DNA of 64,000 bases. Source: Streptomyces sp. NBC_00663 (lineage in GTDB: Bacteria; Actinomycetota; Actinomycetes; Streptomycetales; Streptomycetaceae). The position numbers were made by a program, and so were the translations under genes. Shown here one piece after another: positions 22,030-31,117 of the stretch. Each line of letters opens with the position of its first letter. Positions within the stretch are counted from its first letter, which is position 1. Where the stretch lies: NCBI RefSeq assembly GCF_036226885.1, contig NZ_CP109027.1, forward strand, positions 2,170,001-2,234,000. The letters are read 5' to 3'. The notes under the pieces were generated by a model, which ran no database searches, was not told the DNA's origin, and saw only the letters and a list, made by a program, of their open reading frames with translations.

Positions 22030-23001
22030 TCACTTCACCAGCAGCGTCGCCGGATCTATCGGCTTGTCCAGCATCCCCTGTTTCTTCATCAGGTCGGTGA
22101 GCCGGGCGAGTTGGGTGGCGTCCATGGTCGGCGGGAAGACCGGCAGGTCGATCTTCTTCGCCTGCCGCGCGGTCACCTTGGTGTAGGTCGGCAGGATGTC
22201 CCGTACGGCGTCCGGGTCCGCGGCGGCGATCGCGACGGCGCCCCTGATGGCCCGCTGGAAGGCGGCGAGCGCCTTGGCGTGCCCGGTCGCGTAGCGTTCC
22301 GTCGTGAGGTAGCCGCTGAGCGGGATGGACTGCACCGGCGCGGACGCCCCGTCGACCAGTACCCGCGCCCCCAACTCGTCCTGGATGGCGCTGTCGAAGG
22401 GCTCGACCGCGTGCACGGCGTCGACCTGCCCCTTGTCGAGGGCGGCACCCATCTGCGGGAACGGGATCTGCCGGTAGACGGGCTTGCCTGCGCCCTGTTC
22501 CGCGACGATCTCGTTGAAGGTCAGCGACTGGACGTTGTTGAGGACGTTGACGGCAAGTTCGCGGCCCGTGAGGTCGGCCACGGACTTGATGTCCGAGTCC
22601 TTGGGGACCAGCACGTCCATCATGTGCGGCGCGGCCCGGATCGCCTCGGCGACGATGCGGAGGTCGAGGGTGCCCTTCTCCTGGGCCTGGAAGTAGGTGA
22701 CGTAGTTGGCGCTCGCCACCATGTCGATCTGCCCCTTGGAGAGCGCGGGGAGCGCCTGGAGGCTCTGCTGGATCTGCTGGATGCGGACGTCCAGCCCTTC
22801 CTTCTCGAACAGGCCGCGGTCCTGGGCGATGTAGAGCATGGCGCAGTCGACCAGGGGCAGCGCGGCCACGGTGACCTTCGTCCGGCCGCCGTCCGCCGCG
22901 CCTGAGTCATCGTCGTCGCCGCAGGCCGTCAGCGTCAGCGCGAGAGCCACCGCCAGCGCCGCCGCCGTTCCTCTTCCCGCACACCACCGACGTAACGCCA
23001 T
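22030..23001 (-). CDS. ABC transporter substrate-binding lipoprotein, NMT1/SsuA-like; TTA codon
   Basis: 323-aa lipoprotein. The signal peptide ends in the lipobox LTAC (Cys27), followed by an Asp-rich tether (GDDDDSG). The mature domain is a NitT/TauT-type binding fold (VTVAALPLVDCAMLYIAQDRGLFEKEGLDV, later DLTGRELAVNVLNN). Such proteins bind nitrate, sulfonates, pyrimidine precursors or aromatic acids; which one is unknown. Codon 3 (22995-22993) is TTA, so bldA availability would gate the first gene of this operon. Divergent from a P450 gene across a 97-bp gap holding an inverted repeat, which suggests co-regulation of uptake and oxidation of one compound. Confidence 0.9.
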   Translation of the reverse strand: MALRRWCAGRGTAAALAVALALTLTACGDDDDSGAADGGRTKVTVAALPLVDCAMLYIAQDRGLFEKEGLDVRIQQIQQSLQALPALSKGQIDMVASANYVTYFQAQEKGTLDLRIVAEAIRAAPHMMDVLVPKDSDIKSVADLTGRELAVNVLNNVQSLTFNEIVAEQGAGKPVYRQIPFPQMGAALDKGQVDAVHAVEPFDSAIQDELGARVLVDGASAPVQSIPLSGYLTTERYATGHAKALAAFQRAIRGAVAIAAADPDAVRDILPTYTKVTARQAKKIDLPVFPPTMDATQLARLTDLMKKQGMLDKPIDPATLLVK

Positions 23002-23023
23002 GGCCGCATGATGACCCTCCGCT

Positions 23024-23048
23024 TGGCATGATCACTACATACATGCCA
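23024..23048. promoter_or_regulatory. Inverted repeat between divergent importer and P450 genes
   Basis: TGGCATG (23024-23030) and CATGCCA (23042-23048) form a perfect 7-bp dyad with an 11-nt spacer. It is centred in the short gap between the ABC binding-protein gene (minus) and the P450 gene (plus), so one dimeric regulator could control both. Confidence 0.5.
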
Positions 23049-23098
23049 GCCGAATCGACGTTCTTGGAAAAACACGAGACGTCGGTCACCGTGGTCAC

Positions 23099-24367
23099 AT
23101 GACCCCTACGGCGCCCATGGCCCCGCCGGTCCCCGATGTGTTCGATCCTCGCCGGTACGCGGCCGGAGTGCCGTACGACGACTACCGCGTCCTGCGCGAC
23201 CACCATCCGGTGGCCCGGCAGGAGGAGCCCGAGGTGCTGGGCTGGCCCGCCGGTCCCGGGTTCTGGGCGGTGACCCGGCACGCGGACGTGGTGCGCGTGC
23301 TCAGGGACGCGGCGACCTACTCGTCGCATCTCGGCGCGACCCAGATCCGCGATCCCGACCCGGCCGATCTGCCGTTCATCCGGCGCATGATGCTCAATCA
23401 GGATCCGCCCGGACACGGGAGGTTGAGACGGCTGGTCAGCCGGGCGTTCACCCCGGGACGTATCGCCCGCTTCACCGAGGCCGTCGAGGAGCGGGCCCGC
23501 ACACTGTTCGCCGACGCCCTGGCGACGGCCCGCGCCGCGGACGGCACCGTCGACCTGGTCACCGCGGTCACCGACGACTACGCCCTGCTCAACCTGGCCG
23601 ACCTGCTCGGTGTCCCGGAGCGGGACCGCGGCCTGCTGCTGCACTGGACGCGGCGGGTCATCGGCTACCAGGACCCCGACGAGGCCGGCACCCCGGCGCT
23701 GGACGAGGCGGGCAAGCCGGTCGACCCACGCTCCCCCGCGATGCTCCAGGACATGTTCGCGTACGCCCGCCAACTGGCCGCGCACAAGCGCCGCCACCCC
23801 GCCGACGACGTCATGACCAGCCTGGCCCACGACCCCGAACTCGCCGACGCGGAACTGGAGATGTTCTTCTTCCTGCTCACCGTCGCGGGCAACGACACCG
23901 TGCGCAGCGCTGCCCCGGGCGGACTGCTGGCACTGGCGGAGCACCCGCGGTCGTACGAGCGACTTCGCACCGGCGGCGTCGAACTCACCGCCGCCGTCAA
24001 CGAGTTGCTGCGGTGGCACCCGCCGGTCCTCACCTTCCGCCGGACCGCCGTGCGCGACACCGAGCTGGCGGGGCGGCGGATCGGGGCCGGGGACAAGGTG
24101 GTCGTCTTCCACGCCTCCGCCAACCGGGACGAGCGGGTCTTCGACGCCCCGGACCGGCTGGATCTGTCCCGTGCGCCGAACCCGCACGTGTCCTTCGGCG
24201 ACGGCCCGCACATCTGCCTGGGCGCTCACTTCGCCCGGCTTCAGCTGCGGGCGCTGTACGCGGAGGCGTTGCGCGCGCTGCCGGTGCTGCGGCCGGCGGG
24301 ACCGGCCCGGCGGCTGGTGTCGAACTTCATCAACGGGCTCAAGTCGCTTCCGGCACAGGTTGTTTGA
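23099..24367 (+). CDS. Cytochrome P450 (1 of 2)
   Basis: 422-aa soluble bacterial class I P450 that needs ferredoxin and reductase encoded elsewhere. The I-helix oxygen-binding motif is VAGNDTVRSA, ExxR is ELLRWHPP, and the haem loop is FGDGPHICLGAHFA with Cys373 as axial ligand. The I-helix AGNDT with Asn, and MMLNQDPPGHGRLRRLVSRAF, are reminiscent of CYP124/125/142-like sterol or lipid hydroxylases, but I cannot assign a subfamily. No strong ribosome site precedes ATG 23099. It faces the DUF89 gene with only 6 bp between the ends. Confidence 0.92.
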   Translation: MTPTAPMAPPVPDVFDPRRYAAGVPYDDYRVLRDHHPVARQEEPEVLGWPAGPGFWAVTRHADVVRVLRDAATYSSHLGATQIRDPDPADLPFIRRMMLNQDPPGHGRLRRLVSRAFTPGRIARFTEAVEERARTLFADALATARAADGTVDLVTAVTDDYALLNLADLLGVPERDRGLLLHWTRRVIGYQDPDEAGTPALDEAGKPVDPRSPAMLQDMFAYARQLAAHKRRHPADDVMTSLAHDPELADAELEMFFFLLTVAGNDTVRSAAPGGLLALAEHPRSYERLRTGGVELTAAVNELLRWHPPVLTFRRTAVRDTELAGRRIGAGDKVVVFHASANRDERVFDAPDRLDLSRAPNPHVSFGDGPHICLGAHFARLQLRALYAEALRALPVLRPAGPARRLVSNFINGLKSLPAQVV

Positions 24368-24373
24368 GAGCCT

Positions 24374-25543
24374 TCACCGCTGCCGCACCTGGATGAGCGC
24401 GTGTGTCCCCCCGGTGCGCCAGCGCTGTCCCTCCGCCGCCACCAGGGCGGCCTCCGTGGCGGGCGTGAGGCCCGTGATCACGTCGGACTTCAGGGTGCGC
24501 AGCGCCGCCACCGGGCCGGGGAAGTAAGCGGTGACATCGGCGAAGGGGGTGGTCGGCGGCCAGCGCCGGTCGCCCACCAGACGACGGTAGTTGAGGTCCC
24601 CCTTGAGGACGGTCAGCGTGCCGTCGGCGAGTTCGGCGCGCAGGTCGTCGGGCATGTCCTCGTACGGCAGCGGGGCGCAGGAGAAGGGGTGGGCGCGGAC
24701 GGTGAGGCGGCCGTCGGCCATCGCCGACCACAGCGTGTGTCCGTGGTCGGCGGCGGCGCCCTGGGAGCGGGTCAGTCGGCGCAGGGCGTCGACCACGTCG
24801 GCGGTCGTGGCGTCGGAGACGTAGTACGGGTACGGCTTGACGTGCAGGACGGCCCGGCGGATCCGGCCGTGGGTGAGGAGATGGGCGATCAGGAGCAGGT
24901 CGGGGACGAGTTCACGGCCCGCGTTGTCGGCGACGAGGCACAGGGTGTCCGCGCCGTCGAGGAGCGACCGGAGTGCGGCGCTGTCGTCGGCGACCAGGCC
25001 GGGGACGGCGGCGCGGGCCTCGGCGTGCTCGTCCGACAGCCGGAAGCCGAGGTCGGCACGGTTGCCCCACAGGGAGCCGTGCAGCAGGGCCGCGGCCTGT
25101 TCGTCGGCCGGCCGGTCCGCGAGGTCGTCGAGGGCGGCCAGTTCCTCGTCGGTCTCCGGGGCGTCGAGTTCGGCGAGCTTGAAGGGGCGGAAGGGGTCCA
25201 CGCCCTGCCAGGGGCCGGGGCCGAAGTAGCCGACCGCGTCGAGGAGTCGGCGGTAGAACCAGCTCTCGGACCAGAGCCAGGGGAGGTCGAACCAGGACCG
25301 CCCGATGTACTCGTCCGCTCCCCAGGCCGCCCAGCGGTCACGGTCCGGCGCGTCGGCGGGCAGCGGCTCGATGACACCCTTGGTGCAGTTCTCCACCAGG
25401 GCGTCGAGGGCGCGGTGCTGGTCCGGGCCGTAGGGGAAGGCCTCGCGCACCTGCCGCACGATCGCGGGGTGCCGTTCGGCGAGCACGCTGTACGGGAACG
25501 AGCCGGGTTCGTCGCTGTGGAGCACGGGCGGGGTGTGGGGCAT
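24374..25543 (-). CDS. DUF89/ARMT1-like metal-dependent damage-control phosphatase
   Basis: 389-aa protein of the DUF89 (ARMT1/damage-control phosphatase) superfamily. Its metal-site motif is VADNAGRELVPDLLLIAHLL (about 205-224), followed by VLHVKPYPYYVSD and VLKGDLNYRRLVGDRRW and LRTLKSDVITGL, all family signatures. Members hydrolyse phosphates from damaged sugar or cofactor phosphates, or methylate acidic residues in animals; the substrate here is unknown. ATG 25543 is preferred over the GTG three codons upstream. It ends 6 bp from the P450 stop (convergent) and starts 22 bp from the end of the regulator gene, with which it may be co-transcribed. Confidence 0.85.
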   Translation of the reverse strand: MPHTPPVLHSDEPGSFPYSVLAERHPAIVRQVREAFPYGPDQHRALDALVENCTKGVIEPLPADAPDRDRWAAWGADEYIGRSWFDLPWLWSESWFYRRLLDAVGYFGPGPWQGVDPFRPFKLAELDAPETDEELAALDDLADRPADEQAAALLHGSLWGNRADLGFRLSDEHAEARAAVPGLVADDSAALRSLLDGADTLCLVADNAGRELVPDLLLIAHLLTHGRIRRAVLHVKPYPYYVSDATTADVVDALRRLTRSQGAAADHGHTLWSAMADGRLTVRAHPFSCAPLPYEDMPDDLRAELADGTLTVLKGDLNYRRLVGDRRWPPTTPFADVTAYFPGPVAALRTLKSDVITGLTPATEAALVAAEGQRWRTGGTHALIQVRQR

Positions 25544-25565
25544 GCGCGCCACCGTACCGCCCGGG

Positions 25566-26213
25566 TCAGGGGATTCTGATCTCCCGCTCCAGCTGGGTGG
25601 CGAGGCTCAGATAGCGGGCGCGGCGGGGTACCGGCACCAGGCCGCGGATCAGGATGTGCCACATCTCGGCCAGCCGGCGCGGCTGTCGGGTGACGGGTTC
25701 CAGGGAGCGGCCCACGACACGGGTGCCGACGAGGGAACAGACAAGGGAGTGAGCTGCGGCTTCGACATCGATGTCCGGGTGGAGGTCGGCGTCCGTGACC
25801 GCGCCGAAGAGTTTGCCGGTGGTGATGTCCAGCCATTCCTCGAAGGGATGGGACAGCGGCGGCGGCACTGGGAGACCCTCGGTGGCAAGGCGGAGGCCGG
25901 CCCTGGGGACGGGGCCCTCGACGGCGAGCCGGGCGATCCCGAACGTGGTGCGGATCAGGGCCTCCAGATGGGAGAGGCCGCGGTCGTCCATGTCGGCGGC
26001 CAGCCGGCGCAGGGTTCTGGACTGGAGTTCCATGATGGCGTGCGCGAGATCCTGCTTCGCCGCGAAGTGGAAGTAGAGGGCGCCCTTGGTGACTTGGGCG
26101 TGATCGACGATGTCACTCAGGCTGGTCGACTCGTAACCGTGCCGGTCGAACAGGTCCGCGGCGGCCGCGATGATCGCCGCTCGGGTCTGCTCGGCGCGTA
26201 ACTGCCTAGCCAT
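25566..26213 (-). CDS. TetR-family regulator of the ArpA/ScbR gamma-butyrolactone receptor type; TTA codon
   Basis: 215-aa repressor. The N-terminal DNA-binding domain (RAEQTRAAIIAAAADLFDRHGYESTSLSDIVDHAQVTKGALYFHFAAKQDLAHAI) is very close to the ArpA/ScbR family, as are the ligand-domain features (EEWLDITTGKL, later RRLAEMWHILIRGLVPVPRR). Such proteins repress antibiotic and morphology genes until gamma-butyrolactone binds; pseudo-receptors bind antibiotics instead. No afsA/scbA-like synthase gene is in the window, so it is orphan here. Codon 5 (26201-26199) is TTA, so its synthesis may await bldA tRNA. A weak dyad upstream (26252-26279) may be its own operator. Confidence 0.88.
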   Translation of the reverse strand: MARQLRAEQTRAAIIAAAADLFDRHGYESTSLSDIVDHAQVTKGALYFHFAAKQDLAHAIMELQSRTLRRLAADMDDRGLSHLEALIRTTFGIARLAVEGPVPRAGLRLATEGLPVPPPLSHPFEEWLDITTGKLFGAVTDADLHPDIDVEAAAHSLVCSLVGTRVVGRSLEPVTRQPRRLAEMWHILIRGLVPVPRRARYLSLATQLEREIRIP

Positions 26214-26251
26214 CGATGGGACTCTCCTGGGGGCGAGAGAGCAGGACCCGA

Positions 26252-26279
26252 AAAGAACAGGCCATGCCGTTTGTTTCTT
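26252..26279. promoter_or_regulatory. Possible autoregulatory ARE-like dyad
   Basis: AACA at 26256-26259 and TGTT at 26272-26275 are symmetric, with further matches at AA/TT (26252-26253 and 26278-26279) and C/G near the centre. Length and AT-rich outer arms recall autoregulatory elements bound by ArpA/ScbR proteins, but symmetry is imperfect. Confidence 0.3.
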
Positions 26280-26436
26280 ACTCCCCGTACACGATATCTC
26301 ACGGTGCGACGGCTATCCGAGGGCACCCCAACTCCCTTCAGTCTTCAGACCTCCCACAACTTATTCACCACTCGCGTGTAAGGCGCAATGGGTCTTGAAG
26401 AAAACCGGTCGCTCAGTACAGAAATGTGCAACAAAA

Positions 26437-26479
26437 AAGCGGGCCGACCGGTGCTCCATCCGCACCGGTCGGCCCGCTT
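26437..26479 (-). terminator. Strong rho-independent terminator of the subtilase gene
   Basis: Perfect 18-bp stem (26437-26454 with 26462-26479) and 7-nt loop. On the minus strand it is followed by a U-run (complement of the AAAAAA ending at 26438). It lies 22 bp past the protease stop. Confidence 0.92.
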
Positions 26480-26501
26480 GTCCAACGGGATCAGCTATGA
26501 C

Positions 26502-28307
26502 TCAGAAAGTCAGCTTCCAGCTGTTGAGCGTGCCCGTGTCCTGCGCCGCGGTGTCCTGGACGCGCAGCTTCCAGGTGCCGTTGGCCGTCTCGCTCGAAGC
26601 GTCCACGGTGTAGGTGGTGTTGACGTTGTCCGCGGAGTCCGAGGAGCTGGCGGACTTCAGGGTGTAGACCGTGCCGTCCGGGGCGACGAGGCTGATCACC
26701 AGGTCACCGCGGTAGGTGTGGGTGATGTCGACGGCGACCTTGAGGGCCGAAGGGGCGTTGCCGGTACGGCCGCTGACCGCGATGGAGGACTCGATCGCCG
26801 AGCTGTTGTCCGGGATGGCGACCGCGGAGGTGCTGGAGTACGTCGTCCCCGTCGTCGTACCGCCACCGCTGACGGCGGCCACGGTCTTCGCGGCGTCCGC
26901 GAGACCGGCGCCGCAGCCGCCCGAGCAAGCGCCGGGCAGGGCACGGGCGTTGGCCTTGATGGCCGACTCGATCTGGGCCGGGGTCAGCGAGGAGTTGGCC
27001 GACTTCAGCAGCGCGACGAGGCCCGCGATGTGCGGGGTGGCCATGCTGGTGCCCTGGTAGTAGGCGTAGTTCTCGGTCGACGCCGTCTTGGTGCCGGAGT
27101 TCAGCGTGGACAGGATGCCGTTGGCGGTGCCGGTGCTGGTCTGGCCGCCGGGGGCCGAGATATCCACCAGGGAGCCGTAGTTGGAGTACGAGGCCTTGGC
27201 GCCGGTGCGGTTGGTGGCGGCCACGGATATGACGTTGTTGCAGTTGCCCGGCGAGTGGTTCGCGACGTTGTCGTTGTCGTTGCCCGCGGCGACGGCGATC
27301 GTGGTGCCGCGGTTCACGGCGGCGGTGATGGCGCTCTGGGTCGCGCTGGTGCAGGCACCGTCGCCGCCCAGGCTCATGTTGATGACCTTGGCGACGTTGG
27401 TGTTGGCGGGCACGCCGGAGACGGTGCCGCCGGACGCCCAGGTGATGGCGTCGATGATGTCGGAGTCGTAGCCGCCGCACTTGCCGAGCACGCGCAGCGG
27501 GGAGATCTTCGCGCCGTAGGCGATGCCCGCGATGCCCTTGCTGTTGTTGGTGACCGCGGCGATGGTGCCGGCCACGTGGGTGCCGTGCCAGGAGGAGTTG
27601 GACGCCGGGATACCGGAACCGCACTCGTTGGCGGCGTAGTAGTCGCCCGGGTCCGCCGGGTTGCTGTCGCGGCCGTCGCCGTCCACCGAGACGGCGGTGT
27701 CGGAGATGAAGTCGTAGCCGCCGACGATGTTCGCGGCGAGGTCGGTGTGGGCGACATAGCCGGTGTCGATGACGGCGACGGTCACGCCGGAGCCGGTCGC
27801 GGTGGACCAGGCGCCGGGGACGTTCATGCCGGCCGTGGCCTCGAACAGGTCCCACTGCTTGGCGTACTCGGTGTCGTTCGGGTCGGCCTGCGGCTTGTTC
27901 AGGCGGTCCGGTACGACGTAGGCGACCTGCGGGTCGGCCTTGTACTCGGCGACGACATCGGCGACGTCCGCACGGGAGGCGTCGGCGCCCAGGTCGACGA
28001 GGGCGGCACCGGTGCCGAGGCGGCGCTGGAAGTCGACGTCCTCACCGGCCCCCTTGCCCTTGGCGACGGCGTCCGCCTCGGCGGCCGAGTTCGACTTCGC
28101 CTCGGTCGCGCCGGACTTGTAGCCGACGATGAGCCGCTCGGCGGTGACGCCGGGGGCGGCCTCGGTCTGCGCGGCGGGCACGGCGGCTGCCTTAGGGGCG
28201 GCGGCTTCCTGGGCCGTGGCCACCGTGGCGGTGGCCGCCGTGAACAGCGCGGCCGAGACCGCGGCGACGGAGACCATCTTCCGTCGGAGGGAGGGCGAAG
28301 TACGCAA
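26502..28307 (-). CDS. Secreted S8 subtilisin-like serine protease with C-terminal P-domain
   Basis: 601-aa prepro-protease. Signal peptide about 1-32 (LRRKMVSVAAVSAALFTAATATVATA). Inhibitor_I9-like propeptide about 50-125 (ERLIVGYKSG, later VAYVVPDRLN). Catalytic domain about 150-470 with Asp in VAVIDTGYVAHTD, His in SWHGTHVAGTIAA and Ser in GTSMATPHIAG; the oxyanion Asn is in VAAGNDND. The C-terminal P/proprotein-convertase domain (about 495-601) has VDITHTYRGDLVISLVAPDGT. It is a plausible target class for the SSI inhibitor encoded at 3838-4257. The start is TTG 28307 with AAAGG upstream. Ends in a strong terminator. Confidence 0.94.
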   Translation of the reverse strand: MRTSPSLRRKMVSVAAVSAALFTAATATVATAQEAAAPKAAAVPAAQTEAAPGVTAERLIVGYKSGATEAKSNSAAEADAVAKGKGAGEDVDFQRRLGTGAALVDLGADASRADVADVVAEYKADPQVAYVVPDRLNKPQADPNDTEYAKQWDLFEATAGMNVPGAWSTATGSGVTVAVIDTGYVAHTDLAANIVGGYDFISDTAVSVDGDGRDSNPADPGDYYAANECGSGIPASNSSWHGTHVAGTIAAVTNNSKGIAGIAYGAKISPLRVLGKCGGYDSDIIDAITWASGGTVSGVPANTNVAKVINMSLGGDGACTSATQSAITAAVNRGTTIAVAAGNDNDNVANHSPGNCNNVISVAATNRTGAKASYSNYGSLVDISAPGGQTSTGTANGILSTLNSGTKTASTENYAYYQGTSMATPHIAGLVALLKSANSSLTPAQIESAIKANARALPGACSGGCGAGLADAAKTVAAVSGGGTTTGTTYSSTSAVAIPDNSSAIESSIAVSGRTGNAPSALKVAVDITHTYRGDLVISLVAPDGTVYTLKSASSSDSADNVNTTYTVDASSETANGTWKLRVQDTAAQDTGTLNSWKLTF

Positions 28308-28678
28308 GGGCTTTGCCTTTCGTGGCCGTACTCCGGGCAGCGCGGAGCAGCGGTGGGTTCGCTTCGTCGGTGAAGCGGCGGGGGGTGGGTCGAAAAGCGG
28401 CGCGAGACCGGCCGAGCGCCAGCGACCAGGGAGGGGGTTACCTGTGGGTCAGCTGTGGCCTGAACGATAGGCAAAGGGAAGGTCATGTGAATACAGGGGA
28501 AACCCTCGATCCGGCCGGAAACCCACCCTCGCTGTCCGGGAGTTGGGGGGCCGATGCACCCTTTTACGGCTGATGTCCCCCGCCTTTGCGGCCGATGTCC
28601 GGCGGTGAACGCGCCGGGCCCGGTTTCCGTACTGCACGGGAGCAAACCGTTCCCGCGCCGGCCGAGGAGACGTTCCGG

Positions 28679-29608
28679 ATGTCCCGGATGACCGCATACC
28701 GCACCGCCGCCCTGGCGGTCGTAGCACCGCTCCTGACCACCGTCTGGGCGGCCGCCCCGGCACAGGCGCACGGCGCGCCGACCGATCCGGTGAGCCGGGT
28801 GTACGCCTGCTCACCCGAGGGTGGCGACCGGGCGCGGTCCGCGGCCTGCCGGGCGGCCGTCGCCGCCAATGGCACGCCCTTCACCGCCTGGGACAACCTG
28901 CGGATCGCGAACGTGAACGGACGCGACCGCCAGACCGTCCGCGACGGCGAGCTGTGCAGCGGCGGTCTGCCCGCCTACAAGGGCCTCGACCTGGCCCGCG
29001 CCGACTGGCCGTCGACGCATCTGACGCCGGGCGCGACGCTGACGATGAAGTACGCCTCGACGATCCCCCACACGGGAAGCTTCAAGCTCTATCTCACCAA
29101 GCCCGGCTACGACCCGACGAAGCCGCTCACCTGGTCCGACCTTCCCGAGCAGCCGTTCGCCACGGTCAAGGACCCGGCGCTGACGGACGGCGCGTACCGC
29201 ATCCGCGCGACGCTCCCCTCGGACCGTACGGGCCGCCATGTCCTGTACACGATCTGGCAGAACACCAGCACGCCGGACACCTACTACTCCTGCTCGGACG
29301 TGGTGTTCCCGGCGGCGAAGGGCAAGGCCGAGCAGACCGCCGAGCCGACATCCCCGCCCTCGTCCTCACCTCCGGCCTCGGCTTCCGTTTCGGCCTCGGC
29401 CTCGGGCGCCGCGAAGGCCCGTACAGCCCCGAGCACGACGCCGAGCGCCGAGCCCCGTACGACGGCCCCGCGCACCGACACCACGCCGGTGGCGGCCACC
29501 GACACCACCGGCTCGGGCCCCTCGGCCCCTCTGGTGGCGGGCGGCGCCGCCGCGGTGCTGGTCCTCACCGGGGGTGCCGCTCTGGCGCTGCGCCTGCGGC
29601 GGAGGTGA
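28679..29608 (+). CDS. Lytic polysaccharide monooxygenase (AA10) with C-terminal membrane anchor
   Basis: 309-aa secreted copper enzyme that oxidatively cuts chitin or cellulose. Signal peptide ends AAAPAQA, giving mature His31, the first residue of the copper brace; His131 in STIPHTGSFKLYL is the second ligand. The AA10 core runs to about residue 220 (YYSCSDVVF). Then comes a Ser/Thr/Ala/Pro-rich linker of about 70 residues and a terminal hydrophobic helix with basic tail (LVAGGAAAVLVLTGGAALALRLRRR). No carbohydrate-binding module is present. ATG 28679 follows GAGGAGA; the earlier in-frame start at 28586 is unlikely. The anchor would keep the enzyme on the cell surface. Confidence 0.9.
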   Translation: MSRMTAYRTAALAVVAPLLTTVWAAAPAQAHGAPTDPVSRVYACSPEGGDRARSAACRAAVAANGTPFTAWDNLRIANVNGRDRQTVRDGELCSGGLPAYKGLDLARADWPSTHLTPGATLTMKYASTIPHTGSFKLYLTKPGYDPTKPLTWSDLPEQPFATVKDPALTDGAYRIRATLPSDRTGRHVLYTIWQNTSTPDTYYSCSDVVFPAAKGKAEQTAEPTSPPSSSPPASASVSASASGAAKARTAPSTTPSAEPRTTAPRTDTTPVAATDTTGSGPSAPLVAGGAAAVLVLTGGAALALRLRRR

Positions 29609-29639
29609 GCGGAATCTCGGGGCCGGCGGGAGGCACGTA

Positions 29640-29675
29640 CGCCGACGACCGGCAGGAACACACCGGTCGTCGGCG
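29640..29675 (+). terminator. Hairpin after the LPMO gene
   Basis: Perfect 13-bp GC-rich stem (29640-29652 with 29663-29675) and 10-nt loop, 31 bp past the LPMO stop. No T-run follows, so it could act as a factor-dependent or bidirectional terminator for the convergent gene pair. Confidence 0.6.
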
Positions 29676-29740
29676 AACTCAGGCGGCCTCAGGCGGCCTC
29701 AGGCGGCCTCTGGCGGCTTCAAGCGGCCTCAGGCGAACTC
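29671..29740. repeat. Seven tandem 10-bp units between convergent genes
   Basis: Seven consecutive 10-bp units; three are identical AGGCGGCCTC (29681-29710) and the flanking four differ at one to three positions (first CGGCGAACTC, last AGGCGAACTC). It lies between the LPMO hairpin and the end of the gene at 29755. Confidence 0.85.
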
Positions 29741-29754
29741 GGCCTGTGGTCGCG

Positions 29755-30947
<1,193 letters not shown>

Positions 30948-30977
30948 TTGACCCTTAAATGTAACCACCGGTAACTT
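30948..30977 (+). promoter_or_regulatory. Sigma-70-like promoter for the DUF6230/DUF6114 pair
   Basis: TTGACC (30948-30953), 18-nt spacer, TAACTT (30972-30977). GTAAC occurs as a direct repeat at 30961-30965 and 30971-30975, overlapping the -10, a possible operator. A start near 30984 would leave a leader of about 135 nt before ATG 31118. Confidence 0.55.
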
Positions 30978-31117
30978 CCTCGGCGGCTACTGCGGAGTAC
31001 GAGAAAGCCCTTGCGTCCGCCGGGAGTTGCGAGGAGTCGCACGCCGCATGCGCTGTCCGCGCCAGGACAACGTGCCATTTGATGCCAGACCGCACTGTCT
31101 ATGCCCTGGGAGCACAC

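Noticed and set aside
26388..28373. A 661-codon open frame on the plus strand
   Set aside because: It is the complement of the subtilase gene, which has full catalytic motifs, signal peptide and terminator; the plus frame is Gly/Val/Arg-rich with no domain.
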